From Phytohabitans aurantiacus (lineage in GTDB: Bacteria > Actinomycetota > Actinomycetes > Mycobacteriales > Micromonosporaceae): 64,000 nucleotides of DNA. Made by a program: the position numbers and the translations under genes. The notes beneath the pieces were generated by a model. The model was not told where the DNA came from, did not search any database, and was given only the letters and a program-made list of their open reading frames with translations. Below are positions 1 through 8,364 of the stretch, piece by piece. Where the stretch lies: assembly GCF_027923225.1 (NCBI RefSeq), contig NZ_BSDI01000020.1, positions 60,103-124,102 of the forward strand, in the 5' to 3' direction. Each line of letters starts with the position of its first letter. Position 1 is the first letter of the stretch.

Positions 1-2964
1 CCAGCCGTACGTCTCGTTGCTGGTCGGCGGCCGGTACACGTCGAGCTGCGGGCCGGTGCGCAGCAGTTCCCGGCCGTCCGAGGCCATCGAGCTGAGCGTG
101 CCGGTGGCGGTGTCGAACGTGTACCGCCAGCTCTTGCCGGACACGACGATCGTGTCGCCGTCGTTGGACAGGCGCGCGGTGCCGGTCGACGGCCGCTGTA
201 CGCCGGGCACCACGCGACCGCCCGCGTCGAACTCGTCCCAGCCGTACCGGAGGCCGTCGTCGCCGACCGCCTCGATCTGGAACCGGCGGGCGCGGTCGTG
301 CGGGTTGGTCGACGGCGTGGGGATGCCGATCGACACGGTTTCGCCGGGGGAGAGGCGCAGGCGCCGGCTGCCGTCGCGAAGCGTGCGGTCGACCTCGACG
401 AGCTTCCAGCGCAGCGTCACGTCGAGCGCGCCAGCGGTCTGTTCATTGTGGACGCTGACCTTGCCATCGGCGGCGCGGGTGAACCGGATGGGGGCGTGTG
501 CCCACGCCACCTCCACGGTCTCAGGCTGGAGGTACCGGTCGGTGCCGACCATGCCGTCGGTGCCGGAGAGGCTGATGCCCAGGCTGTCGAAGTCGCCCTT
601 GTGCTCGACGCTGTCGAAGTCGAGGGCCAACGCTGCGGCCGGTGGTGTGGCCGAGGGCGGGACGGCGGCGCCATACACCCGTGCCCAGTCGACGGAGCCG
701 CGGGCCAGCCGGGTGCGCAGGTCGTCCTGCTGTGTCTCGGCGTTGCGCCCGATGTTCACCTCGTAGAGGCCAGGGTCCAGGGTGCCGGTGCGGGCGGCGG
801 TCGCCACCTCGACACCGTCGATGAACAGCTTCAGAGATGCGCCGTCGTACACGCCGGTGACCCGGTGCCACGCGTCGTACCAGTCGGCCGGCACCGGCGC
901 GGCGACCGCGGCGAAGCCGGCGCCCGTGGTCACCCCGAACTCCAGCGTGGTCCGGTCGCGCATCTGGAGGGCGTACGCGCGGCCCTTGGTGACGATCGGG
1001 AAACTGCCCGCCCATTCGCCGGGCCGCACCCGCGCGTCGAGCGTCACGGCGCTGCCCGTGAAGTCGAGCCGGGGGTCGCGGAACGTGCTGACGAAGTCGT
1101 CCAGACTGGACAGTTCGAGGTTGCCGGACGCCACGGTGGGCTTGCCGACGAGGAACGCCTGGATGCCGTTGGGCGACGAGTCAGGCGTGAGATACAGGGG
1201 CTGCCGCAGGTTGGCCTCCGCCCAGTCCCAGATGAACCCGCCCTGCAGCGACGGGTACTGCCGGACCAGCGCCCAGAAGCGGTCGAAGTTGCCCAGGCTG
1301 TTGCCCATCGCGTGGGCGTACTCGCCGAAGACGATCGGGCGGGTGGCGGTGCGGCCGATCGACTCGACGTAACCCGGTGTCGGGTAGCGCGGCCCCCAGA
1401 CGTCGGCGAAGGGAGCATCGCCGTTGGGGCTGTTGGACTGGTGGTACAGCAGCCGGGTCGGCTCGTTGGCGTCCGCCCACGTGGCCATCGCGAAGTGCGC
1501 GGTGCCCAGGCCCGCCTCGTTGCCGGTGTCCCAGATGATGACGCTCGGGTGGTTCTTGTCGCGGGCGACCATCGCCTGGAACCGGTCGGCGAACGCGGCC
1601 TGCCACTCGGGCCGGGAGGCGAGACAGTTGTTGGGGCAGTTCTCGTGCGAGTGCGTCTCGATGTCGACCTCGTCGGCGATCCACAGCCCTTCGCGGTTGG
1701 CGAGGTCGTAGAAGTACGGGTCCGAGGGGTAGTGCGAGGTGCGTACCGCGTTGATGTGCAGCTTCTTCATCAGCGCGACGTCGCGGCGCTGTGCCGCCCG
1801 GGTGACGTGCCGGCCGGTCTCCGGGTCGGTCTCGGCGCGGTTGGTGCCCTTGATGAGCACCCGCTGACCGTTGACGAGCATCTGAGCGTCCCGCACTTCC
1901 ACTTCGCGGAAGCCGACCGCCTGCGCGGTGGTGTGCGTGACCCGGCCGTCCGGCCCGAGCAGCTCCAGCACCAGCGCGTACAGGTTGGGCGCGTCGGCGC
2001 TCCACTTCAGAGGGTTGGACACGGTGGCGGTGAGCGTGCCGGTGCCGGTCATCTCCAGAACGCGACGGCCGGCGCTGTTCAGCAGCGTCCCGCGCACCGT
2101 GTAGCCGTCGGCAGGGCCACCAACCGCCACCCGCGCCGTCAACACCGCATCCACATAGGACTCGTCGAGGTCGGTGGTGATGTACGCGTCGCGCAGGTAC
2201 GTCCGCGGCGTGCTGTACAGCCAGACGTCACGGAAGATGCCGCTGTAGCGCCACTGGTCGACGTCTTCCAGGTAGGCGCCGGAGCCCCAACGGTGCACCT
2301 GCACGGCGACGCGGTTGGTGCCCGGGTGCGTGAAGTCGGTGACGTCGAACTCGGCTGGCGTGTACCCACCCTGGTCGTACCCGACGTACCGCCCGTTGAC
2401 CCACACGAAGTACCCGCTGGTGACGCCCTCGAAGCGCAGGAGGCTCCGCCGGCCCGACCACGACGGCGCCACCTGGAACGTGCGGACGTAGGCACCGGTG
2501 GGGTTGACGTCGCGCGGGACCCGCGGTGGGTCGTCGGGCCAGATCTCCTCGGGAATGTTGCGGAACATCGGGTGGTCGACGAAGTCGGACTGCCACGTGT
2601 GCGGCACGGAGGCGGTGGGCCAGCCTGATACGTCGTACTCGGCGGCGTGGAAGCCGGCCGGCAGGTCACCGGGGCGGTCGGCGATGGTGAGCTTCCAGTC
2701 GCCGTTGAGCGAGGCGGTCCACGGCGACCGAACACTGTGGTCGGTGATGTCAGCGGCGGCGGTGCGGGCGTCCGCGTACGGGCGAAGGAGCGCGTGCGGC
2801 TGCTCCTGTCCCTCGCCGGTCATGCCGGGATCGTCGAGGTACCGGTAGACGTCGTCCACTGTGACCGGCCCGGAGGCCGGTGACGGTGCCGCGCTGGCGG
2901 GCGCGCCGCCGGGCCACAGCAGGACCGTGATCGCTAGGGAAGCCAGCACAGCACGGCGCGACAT
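1..2964 (-). CDS. secreted GH2 beta-galactosidase with LamG-like insert (partial, C-terminus off the window)
   Basis: The protein should hydrolyse terminal beta-galactosides (or related beta-glycosides) outside the cell. The start ATG at 2964 follows GGGAGG at a good distance and opens a signal peptide of about 31 residues ending near ASA. The order is GH2 sugar-binding domain, immunoglobulin-like domain, TIM barrel, then a concanavalin/LamG-like domain at about residues 620-760, then GH2 C-terminal domains. Catalytic residues are visible: acid/base Glu483 in the motif TGNEAG and nucleophile Glu548 in GEYAHAMGN. The frame is open to base 1, so at least 988 residues are encoded and the true stop lies outside. 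It stands alone; the next gene upstream is on the same strand but 94 bp away. The substrate is not certain: LacZ-type GH2 enzymes of actinomycetes also attack plant galactans. No local sugar importer is present. Confidence 0.93.
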   Translation of the reverse strand, partial: MSRRAVLASLAITVLLWPGGAPASAAPSPASGPVTVDDVYRYLDDPGMTGEGQEQPHALLRPYADARTAAADITDHSVRSPWTASLNGDWKLTIADRPGDLPAGFHAAEYDVSGWPTASVPHTWQSDFVDHPMFRNIPEEIWPDDPPRVPRDVNPTGAYVRTFQVAPSWSGRRSLLRFEGVTSGYFVWVNGRYVGYDQGGYTPAEFDVTDFTHPGTNRVAVQVHRWGSGAYLEDVDQWRYSGIFRDVWLYSTPRTYLRDAYITTDLDESYVDAVLTARVAVGGPADGYTVRGTLLNSAGRRVLEMTGTGTLTATVSNPLKWSADAPNLYALVLELLGPDGRVTHTTAQAVGFREVEVRDAQMLVNGQRVLIKGTNRAETDPETGRHVTRAAQRRDVALMKKLHINAVRTSHYPSDPYFYDLANREGLWIADEVDIETHSHENCPNNCLASRPEWQAAFADRFQAMVARDKNHPSVIIWDTGNEAGLGTAHFAMATWADANEPTRLLYHQSNSPNGDAPFADVWGPRYPTPGYVESIGRTATRPIVFGEYAHAMGNSLGNFDRFWALVRQYPSLQGGFIWDWAEANLRQPLYLTPDSSPNGIQAFLVGKPTVASGNLELSSLDDFVSTFRDPRLDFTGSAVTLDARVRPGEWAGSFPIVTKGRAYALQMRDRTTLEFGVTTGAGFAAVAAPVPADWYDAWHRVTGVYDGASLKLFIDGVEVATAARTGTLDPGLYEVNIGRNAETQQDDLRTRLARGSVDWARVYGAAVPPSATPPAAALALDFDSVEHKGDFDSLGISLSGTDGMVGTDRYLQPETVEVAWAHAPIRFTRAADGKVSVHNEQTAGALDVTLRWKLVEVDRTLRDGSRRLRLSPGETVSIGIPTPSTNPHDRARRFQIEAVGDDGLRYGWDEFDAGGRVVPGVQRPSTGTARLSNDGDTIVVSGKSWRYTFDTATGTLSSMASDGRELLRTGPQLDVYRPPTSNETYGW

Positions 2965-3058
2965 CGACAGCCTCCCGAACTCGGATCACACAGACCCGAA
3001 CACAGCCCGACAACTCCGCACCCTTCCTAACATTAATCGGGACCCATATTCAAGGGGT

Positions 3059-4051
3059 TCACATAAGGTCGACGACGGCTATCGAGCCCTCGACCAGGCT
3101 GCCGAGGTAGAGCCGCCCGCCGTGCTCGCGTACCCCGGTGACCAAGTGGTACTTGTCGCCGGCACCCTGCAGGTCGGCGACCACCCGCCCGGAGTCGTCG
3201 ACGGCCATCGCCCACGCTGTGCGCACCGGCTGCGGCTGCAGGCGTTCGGGCAGCGCCCAGACCGTCCGGCGGATCAGCGGCGTGCGAGCGTGCGCCCAGT
3301 CGAGTACGCGGTTGCGGGGGCTGCCGATGGCGATCCAGATCCGGCCGTCTGATCCCGTGCTCAGGTTGTCGGGAAACCCGGGCAGGTTGTCGACGAGCGT
3401 GTCCCGCTGCCCCGCCCGCGCCCCGGTCAACCACAGTCGCGTGAGCCGGTACGCGCCGGTCTCGGCGACGACCACAAAGGACTCGTCGGCCGCCAGTGCC
3501 ACGCCATTGGCGAACTGCAACCCGTCGAGCAGTACGTCGACCGCCCCGTCGGGCGTGCGGCGCAGCAGCCGCCCGGTGCCGGAGTGCTCCATCAGGTCGC
3601 CCCGCCAGTACGCGAGCGGGAAGCGGCGCGTGGAGTCGCTGAAGTACACGGTGCCGTCAGCCGCGATCGCGGCGTTGTTGCACACCGTGAGGGCGTCTCC
3701 GGCCGGTACGAGGGTAGCCATCTTTCGCGATGCCGGGTCGACGTGCAGCAGCCCGCGATAGGCGTCGCAGACCAGCAGCGTGCCGTCCGCGGCGATCTCG
3801 ATGCCGAGCGGCCGCCCGCCCGTCTCGGCGACGACCTGCGGGGGCCCGGAGGACGGGAGCGCGAGGATGCGACCGTCCTCCAGGCCGGTGTAGAGCGTGC
3901 CGTCGGGGTGGACCGCCACGTCTTCGGGGCCGGCGCCGTCGACCGGGAGCAGGTGCGGCGCCGGCATCGGCGGCTCGCTGTGCGCCTGCCGGGCGCGCGG
4001 CGGGGCCGGCGGTGGCGACCACACCACCGGCCGGATGCGCGGCCGGCTCAT
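3059..4051 (-). CDS. SMP-30/gluconolactonase-like beta-propeller protein (strictosidine-synthase-like)
   Basis: This 330-residue protein has the repeated blades of the SMP-30/gluconolaconase/LRE and strictosidine-synthase-like families: DGTLYTGLEDGRI, DGTLLVCDAYRGLL, DGTVYFSDS and PGFPDNLS, with the conserved Asn-Gly in LQFANGVAL. Members hydrolyse lactones or esters using a bound divalent metal; the substrate here is unknown. No signal peptide is seen, so it is probably cytoplasmic. I chose the ATG at 4051 because it forms an ATGA overlap with the stop of the upstream NmrA-like gene, which implies translational coupling. A longer in-frame opening upstream lies inside that gene and is ignored. 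Co-expression with an NAD(P)-binding protein suggests a small oxidation/lactone-hydrolysis module, which is an inference. Confidence 0.85.
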   Translation of the reverse strand: MSRPRIRPVVWSPPPAPPRARQAHSEPPMPAPHLLPVDGAGPEDVAVHPDGTLYTGLEDGRILALPSSGPPQVVAETGGRPLGIEIAADGTLLVCDAYRGLLHVDPASRKMATLVPAGDALTVCNNAAIAADGTVYFSDSTRRFPLAYWRGDLMEHSGTGRLLRRTPDGAVDVLLDGLQFANGVALAADESFVVVAETGAYRLTRLWLTGARAGQRDTLVDNLPGFPDNLSTGSDGRIWIAIGSPRNRVLDWAHARTPLIRRTVWALPERLQPQPVRTAWAMAVDDSGRVVADLQGAGDKYHLVTGVREHGGRLYLGSLVEGSIAVVDLM

Positions 4052-4896
4052 GCGGGCCGGGCGAGCAACTCGGCAAGGCTCGTGGGTGGGTGCCCGGCCA
4101 CCTTGGCCACCGCGTCGCTGACCGGCAGGAGCTCCCCGGAGGCGATCGCGAGGTACGTGCTGACCCAGGCGTCGACCTGCCACTTCGGTGCTCCGTACGA
4201 GGCGCGGGAGGCGTACGCCTCGTCGATGCTCTCGTCCAGGAAGGTCACCGGCCGGCCGGTCGCCTCGGTGAGCGCGGCCGCCATCTCGGCCATGCTGAGC
4301 GCCTCGGGGCCGGTGAGGTCGTACGTGGCGCCCCCGTGCGCCTCCGGCGCCAGCAGCACAGCCACGGCCACGTCGGCGATGTCGTCCTGCGCCACCACGG
4401 CGGCCCGCCCGCTGCTGGCCGGCCCGCGGATCACCCCGTCGTCGCCGGCCATCATCGGCACGAAGTCCATGTAGAGGTTGTCGCGCAGGAACGTGAAGGC
4501 CAGCCCGCTCGCGCGGATGTGCTCCTCGGTCGCCCAGTGGTCGCGCGCCAGCGTGAACGTGGCGTCTGGCGCGGCGCCGAAGAACGACGTGTAGACGAGC
4601 CGGGTGACCCCGGCTGCGGCCGCCGCGTCGACGAACGTGCGGTGCGCGGCGACCCGGTTGGGCTCCTCGGCGCCGGACACCATGAACACCGTCTCCACGC
4701 CCTCCAGCGCCCGCCGCGCCGCGTCGGCGTCGTCGTAGGTGGCCTGGACGACCTCGGTGCCGTCGAGGGCGGGCGCGCGGGCCGGGTCGCGCACCACGAG
4801 GCGCTGGCGGACACCGCGTTCGGCCAGTTGGCGGGCAACCCGCCCGCCAAGCCGCCCGGTGGCACCCGTAATCGCAAGAGCAGCGTCCATAGCCAT
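4048..4896 (-). CDS. NmrA-like / NAD(P)H-quinone oxidoreductase-like SDR protein
   Basis: This 282-residue atypical short-chain dehydrogenase has the N-terminal Rossmann motif GATGRLGGRV at residues 10-19, followed by RDPARAP in the position that distinguishes NADP binding, and the NmrA-type centre LVYTSFFGA. QOR2-type relatives reduce quinones, and NmrA relatives only sense NADP; the sequence does not separate the two roles. It is the first gene of a two-gene operon with the SMP-30-like gene (4-bp overlap). The 193-bp gap to the divergent gene at 5090 holds the promoter. No regulator gene is adjacent. Confidence 0.88.
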   Translation of the reverse strand: MAMDAALAITGATGRLGGRVARQLAERGVRQRLVVRDPARAPALDGTEVVQATYDDADAARRALEGVETVFMVSGAEEPNRVAAHRTFVDAAAAAGVTRLVYTSFFGAAPDATFTLARDHWATEEHIRASGLAFTFLRDNLYMDFVPMMAGDDGVIRGPASSGRAAVVAQDDIADVAVAVLLAPEAHGGATYDLTGPEALSMAEMAAALTEATGRPVTFLDESIDEAYASRASYGAPKWQVDAWVSTYLAIASGELLPVSDAVAKVAGHPPTSLAELLARPA

Positions 4897-5089
4897 GCCC
4901 GCATCATCCCATTCAAAGGGCGGGATTATTGAGCTGCCGCGATGTCCGTCGTGGGCTATACCGTCGCTCCCGCAGCCTCACCCTGCGCGGTTGGCCACGC
5001 GGGTTCGACAGGTCTTTTGGGACGATCCGGCCAATCGGTCAGGTTGTGGTCGCGCCGCCAGCAATCGATGATGGTGATGGGAGGCCGCT

Positions 5090-5422
5090 ATGGGGCACGA
5101 GATCGTTCATCAGCCGCGCCTGGCGTGGGACGGCGCACGCGCCTTCGTCGCCGCCGCCGACACCGATCACCTGTATCCGTGGTTGGGTCGCCGGCTCGCG
5201 ACGCTGCTCGGCCCGGCGTACCGCGAAGCGCTCACCGAGTCGCGATGGCTCGTCCGGCTGGCCGAGCGCGAAGAGGCACCGTTCGTTGAGGTCGCCAAGT
5301 GGCGCGCCCGCCTCGACGACGCGCTGCGGTACCACCCGGAGCTCGCGGATGGCCTGCGTGCCCTCACCGCCGACGTGGTGTTCCGGATGGCCGCGCCGGG
5401 CAAGGCAGCCGGCCGAGGGTGA
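5090..5422 (+). CDS. small hypothetical protein, 110 residues
   Basis: I do not recognise this family. The start ATG is preceded by GGGAGG with a 4-5 base spacing. The protein is soluble, charged and predicted mostly helical, with a motif FVAAADTDHLYPWLGRR near the N-terminus and many Trp and Arg residues. It has no signal peptide, membrane segment or Cys pair. Codon usage with G/C third positions and the good ribosome site support it as a real gene. The next gene on the same strand starts 102 bases later and is also a small unknown, so the two may be transcribed together. Confidence 0.6.
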   Translation: MGHEIVHQPRLAWDGARAFVAAADTDHLYPWLGRRLATLLGPAYREALTESRWLVRLAEREEAPFVEVAKWRARLDDALRYHPELADGLRALTADVVFRMAAPGKAAGRG

Positions 5423-5524
5423 CTGGCGCCTCTCCCCGCTGCGCAATGTGGACATGATCCGCGCGGACCGGCTCGACCACCAGACGTCACCTGCCTAACG
5501 TTCCTAGTAAGGGGGCGTTAAGGG

Positions 5525-5803
5525 ATGATTGACGAAGTGGAACTGCAGCGTGACCTCTCGCGGGCCACGCTGGCGCTGGAGCGGGCCGAGCAGTTCCTGG
5601 ACCGCTACGACGAAGCGCACGCCGCGCTGCTCGGCATGGCGCCGGGCTGGGATTCGCCATTGGCACTGACGGTGCGCGACGGACGGCTGGCGATCGCCCG
5701 CGTCGCGGCCTACGTGCGCGCACTGGTGGGCGAGGCCGAAGGCATCGAAGCCGTTCCGGTGCGTCCGCTGGCGCTCATCCCGCAGAGCGACCCGGGGGAG
5801 TAG
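5525..5803 (+). CDS. small hypothetical helical protein, 92 residues
   Basis: The ATG follows a purine-rich stretch (AAGGGGGCGTTAAGGG). The protein starts with an amphipathic helix rich in Leu, Arg and Glu (VELQRDLSRATLALERAEQFLDR), which could be a short coiled coil, and ends with an acidic, Pro-containing tail. No catalytic motif or membrane span is present and the family is not known to me. Its stop lies only 3 bases from the stop of the convergent AraC-type gene. Confidence 0.6.
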   Translation: MIDEVELQRDLSRATLALERAEQFLDRYDEAHAALLGMAPGWDSPLALTVRDGRLAIARVAAYVRALVGEAEGIEAVPVRPLALIPQSDPGE

Positions 5804-5806
5804 CGG

Positions 5807-6808
5807 TCAGCCGGTCCTGCGGCGCAGCGTCTGGAAGGGCAGGTCGCCGTACTGGGCGCGGTACGCCCGCGCGAAGCGGCCAAGATGCGTGAACCCCCAC
5901 CGGTGCGCCACGCTGGCGACCGTCGCCGACCCACCGTCGGAGGCCGACATGTCGGCGTGTACGCGCTCCAACCGCACGCGGCGCAGATACGCCATGGGCG
6001 GCATGCCCACGTACTCCCGGAAACCCTCCTGGAGGCTGCGCACGCTCACGCCCGCGACCTTGGCGAGATCGTGCACCGTGAAAGGCACGTCGGGCGTCGC
6101 CTCGATCGCGTCGACCGCCCGCTGGACGCTCGGTGGCCGGGACGGCGGCGCCGGCCGGCACAGCTCCTCGCGGTAGCGATGGTTGGCGGTCATCAGCAGT
6201 CCGGTCAGGACGCTGTGTGTGAGCCGGCTGGCGACCAGCGGCTGGCTGATCAACCCGTCGGGGTTGTCCATCTCGTCCCGTACCAGGGTGAGCAGTCGCG
6301 CCAGGCTCCGCCCGGGCCCGGTCGTGAAGTCGACCTCCGGGCCGAGCCGCAGCGGACCGTGGATCGCGCGACCCAGCAGACTTTCCAGCTCCGCCTCCAG
6401 CGCCCGGGCGTCAATCCTGACCGCGAGCAGCCGCAGGCCCGCGCCCAACCGGGGCAGGCGTACGGGCCCTTCGGGTTGGTAGAGCGAGCCGGACCCCGGG
6501 CCCGCCCGTAACGCCTGGCCGCCGTGCTCGCTCTCCAGATAGCCAAAGAGCGGCACATTGAGGTGGTACGCCTGGCGATGCTCGCAGGCCATCGAGACCT
6601 CGGTGCCGAAGCCGACATCGCCCACCGTCAGCGGGCCGAGCTGAGCCACGGTGCCGTCGAACGCGAACCCCGTGCCGCCGGCGGGCACGTCGAGCGTCAT
6701 CGGATGAAAGAACTCTTGACAGATGGCACGCGTCTCGTCCACGTCGGACGTACGAATAGATACGGGCCCGAACGACGAGAAGTGGTCTCCCTCGGTATTC
6801 GTGCCCAT
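5807..6808 (-). CDS. AraC-family transcriptional regulator
   Basis: This 333-residue regulator has an N-terminal AraC-binding-like domain (about 1-190) and a C-terminal double helix-turn-helix domain (about 220-330). The DNA-binding part is typical: first HTH around DLAKVAGVSVRSLQEGFREY, then the family signature VASVAHRWGFTHLGRFARAYRAQYG. The N-terminal half resembles the domain of ligand-sensing activators of catabolic genes such as those for alkanes or choline. Its target is unknown; it is flanked by unrelated genes and stands 55 bp downstream of the inositol-phosphatase-like gene on the same strand, so it could be the last gene of that operon. Confidence 0.9.
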   Translation of the reverse strand: MGTNTEGDHFSSFGPVSIRTSDVDETRAICQEFFHPMTLDVPAGGTGFAFDGTVAQLGPLTVGDVGFGTEVSMACEHRQAYHLNVPLFGYLESEHGGQALRAGPGSGSLYQPEGPVRLPRLGAGLRLLAVRIDARALEAELESLLGRAIHGPLRLGPEVDFTTGPGRSLARLLTLVRDEMDNPDGLISQPLVASRLTHSVLTGLLMTANHRYREELCRPAPPSRPPSVQRAVDAIEATPDVPFTVHDLAKVAGVSVRSLQEGFREYVGMPPMAYLRRVRLERVHADMSASDGGSATVASVAHRWGFTHLGRFARAYRAQYGDLPFQTLRRRTG

Positions 6809-6862
6809 ACACGGAGTATTTTCCTGTGTCGCGACCCCGTCAACACGTGCACCCGTTTGGCG

Positions 6863-7687
6863 TTACGCCGCCACCGCCACGGCGGCGAGTAGCTGATCTA
6901 GCAACGCCGCGTTCGCGGCGGCAACGAAGGTGCAGCGACTGTCGCGGTCGAACGCCAGGGGGAGCGGGTTGCCGTCCAGGTCGGCGGCGACCGCGCCCGC
7001 GCACATGGCGATGTGGAGCCCGGGTATGAGGTCACGCGGCGGAAAGCCCTTGATCGACTCGACCACCGCCTCGCACTGGCCGGAGCCGACCTTTGCGATG
7101 TCGAGTGGGCCGCCATAGTTGAGAAACAGGCTGGAGCGAGTATCGAGAATCGGTCGCATCGCGGGGGCGGTTCGGCGTGCGAGCGTGGCGGAATAGGAGA
7201 CGATGAAGGCGGATGCAAGGTCGTCGATCTTTGAGGGTCTCATAAGCCGACCATTTCGGGTCGCCGAGCCGTCTTTTGCGACGAAGTGGCATCCGGTGAA
7301 AATCTCGTAGATTCGCGAGTAGACCGGGACTTCCTTGCTGCGATCGATGATTGAAATGGCTGTCGATGCTAGAGGGTAACCGCGCGCGACCATGTCCGAG
7401 CCATCGATCGGATCGACGATGACCAGGTACTCGTTGCCGTCCCCGATCACAAAATCGTCGGACTCCTCGCTGCTTACCACCGCGTTGACGCCGGCGCGTT
7501 CGAGTGCCTGGACGATCCGTTCTTCGGCCATTGAATCGAAGGCGTGTGTGGTGTCGCCGTCGACTTTGGTCCTCAGAGCGGAGAGCCCGCTCATGGTCTC
7601 GACCCGGCGCCTGATATCCCTGCCAAGGTTCTCGAATACGTCGGCAAGAATAGTGTCTACTTTGTCGATGCGCCGGTCGTGGTCCAC
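6863..7687 (-). CDS. inositol monophosphatase-family protein with altered third metal site
   Basis: The 274-residue protein has most of the FIG/IMPase fold: Lys41, the pair Glu74-Glu75 in SSEESD and DPIDGSD at 92-98. This family removes phosphate from inositol, histidinol, PAP or sugar phosphates with Mg2+ or Li+-sensitive catalysis. In the C-terminal motif where human IMPase reads GIHCWDVAGAG, this protein reads GLHIAMCAGAV (223-233), so the third metal-binding Asp is replaced by Met228. Activity may therefore differ or be lost. The start GTG at 7687 follows AGGAG and lies 31 bp inside the upstream methyltransferase gene. The DNA is visibly richer in A and T than its neighbours. Confidence 0.85.
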   Translation of the reverse strand: MDHDRRIDKVDTILADVFENLGRDIRRRVETMSGLSALRTKVDGDTTHAFDSMAEERIVQALERAGVNAVVSSEESDDFVIGDGNEYLVIVDPIDGSDMVARGYPLASTAISIIDRSKEVPVYSRIYEIFTGCHFVAKDGSATRNGRLMRPSKIDDLASAFIVSYSATLARRTAPAMRPILDTRSSLFLNYGGPLDIAKVGSGQCEAVVESIKGFPPRDLIPGLHIAMCAGAVAADLDGNPLPLAFDRDSRCTFVAAANAALLDQLLAAVAVAA

Positions 7688-8364
7688 TCTTTCGTCTCCT
7701 GTGGAAGTGCGGGCCTGCGAGCTTCAACTATGTATACGCCATACTCCGTGATCGGTGTGCCGAGCCGAGCCAGTCGTTCCCCTGACAGGATGCCCGCGGA
7801 CTTCGTCAGGGCGTACTCCACCCGGACCTCGAAGCCGTCCCGGCGCAGCAGCTCCGCAGTGGCTTCGGGTTCGAGGAAGCCGAAGTGGGTGAACAGCAGA
7901 ACGCCGGCCGGGCGAAGGAGCCGGGCCGCGTTTTCGCAGAGCCACCCGATGAAGTCCTTGCCTCCGGCACCTCCGTCGTTCGCCAGCTGGACCCAAGACG
8001 CTCCGCTCGCCGGATACGCGGCGGGCAACTGTGGTGGGTTCGAGATCACGAGATCGAACGTCCCAAGGTTTGTAGCCGTCGTCGCGTCTGTCGCCGTAGC
8101 CACGACACCGTCGGACACGTCGTTGACAACAGCGTTGCGCTGACACAGACGGACCGCCTCCGGGTTTACGTCGAGGGCACGCACGCGCACCCCGCGGCGA
8201 GCCAGGCGAAGCGCTAGAAGGCCAGCACCACATCCGACGACGAGCGCATCCCGACAGGCGATCCGATCCGAGTACGTGGCCAGATACGTGGTGTCGGCGC
8301 CGGGCGTCGCCACCGAGTCACTCAGGATGACCAGAAGATCATCGTGGATCGCCAGCTTGAGCAC
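7657..8364 (-). CDS. class I SAM-dependent methyltransferase with NPP motif (HemK/PrmC-like)
   Basis: This 235-residue enzyme shows SAM motif I VVGCGAGLLALRLA (42-55), an acidic end of strand 2 (Asp65) and the catalytic motif SNPPQLP (108-114). NPP-type motif IV is found in N-methyltransferases acting on glutamine, adenine or guanine (HemK/PrmC, RsmC-like). The acceptor cannot be read from the sequence. The GTG start at 8364 has the ribosome site GGAGGAG. The gene overlaps its upstream neighbour by 26 bp and its downstream neighbour by 31 bp, so three genes form one tightly coupled unit. Codon usage is less biased than that of surrounding genes. Confidence 0.85.
   Translation of the reverse strand: MLKLAIHDDLLVILSDSVATPGADTTYLATYSDRIACRDALVVGCGAGLLALRLARRGVRVRALDVNPEAVRLCQRNAVVNDVSDGVVATATDATTATNLGTFDLVISNPPQLPAAYPASGASWVQLANDGGAGGKDFIGWLCENAARLLRPAGVLLFTHFGFLEPEATAELLRRDGFEVRVEYALTKSAGILSGERLARLGTPITEYGVYIVEARRPALPQETKEWTTTGASTK

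Noticed and set aside
298..2628. Long open + strand frame (776 codons) opposite the beta-galactosidase
   Set aside because: It is antisense to a clear GH2 enzyme with catalytic motifs; its product is Arg/Val/Gly-rich low complexity, typical of shadow frames in high-GC DNA.
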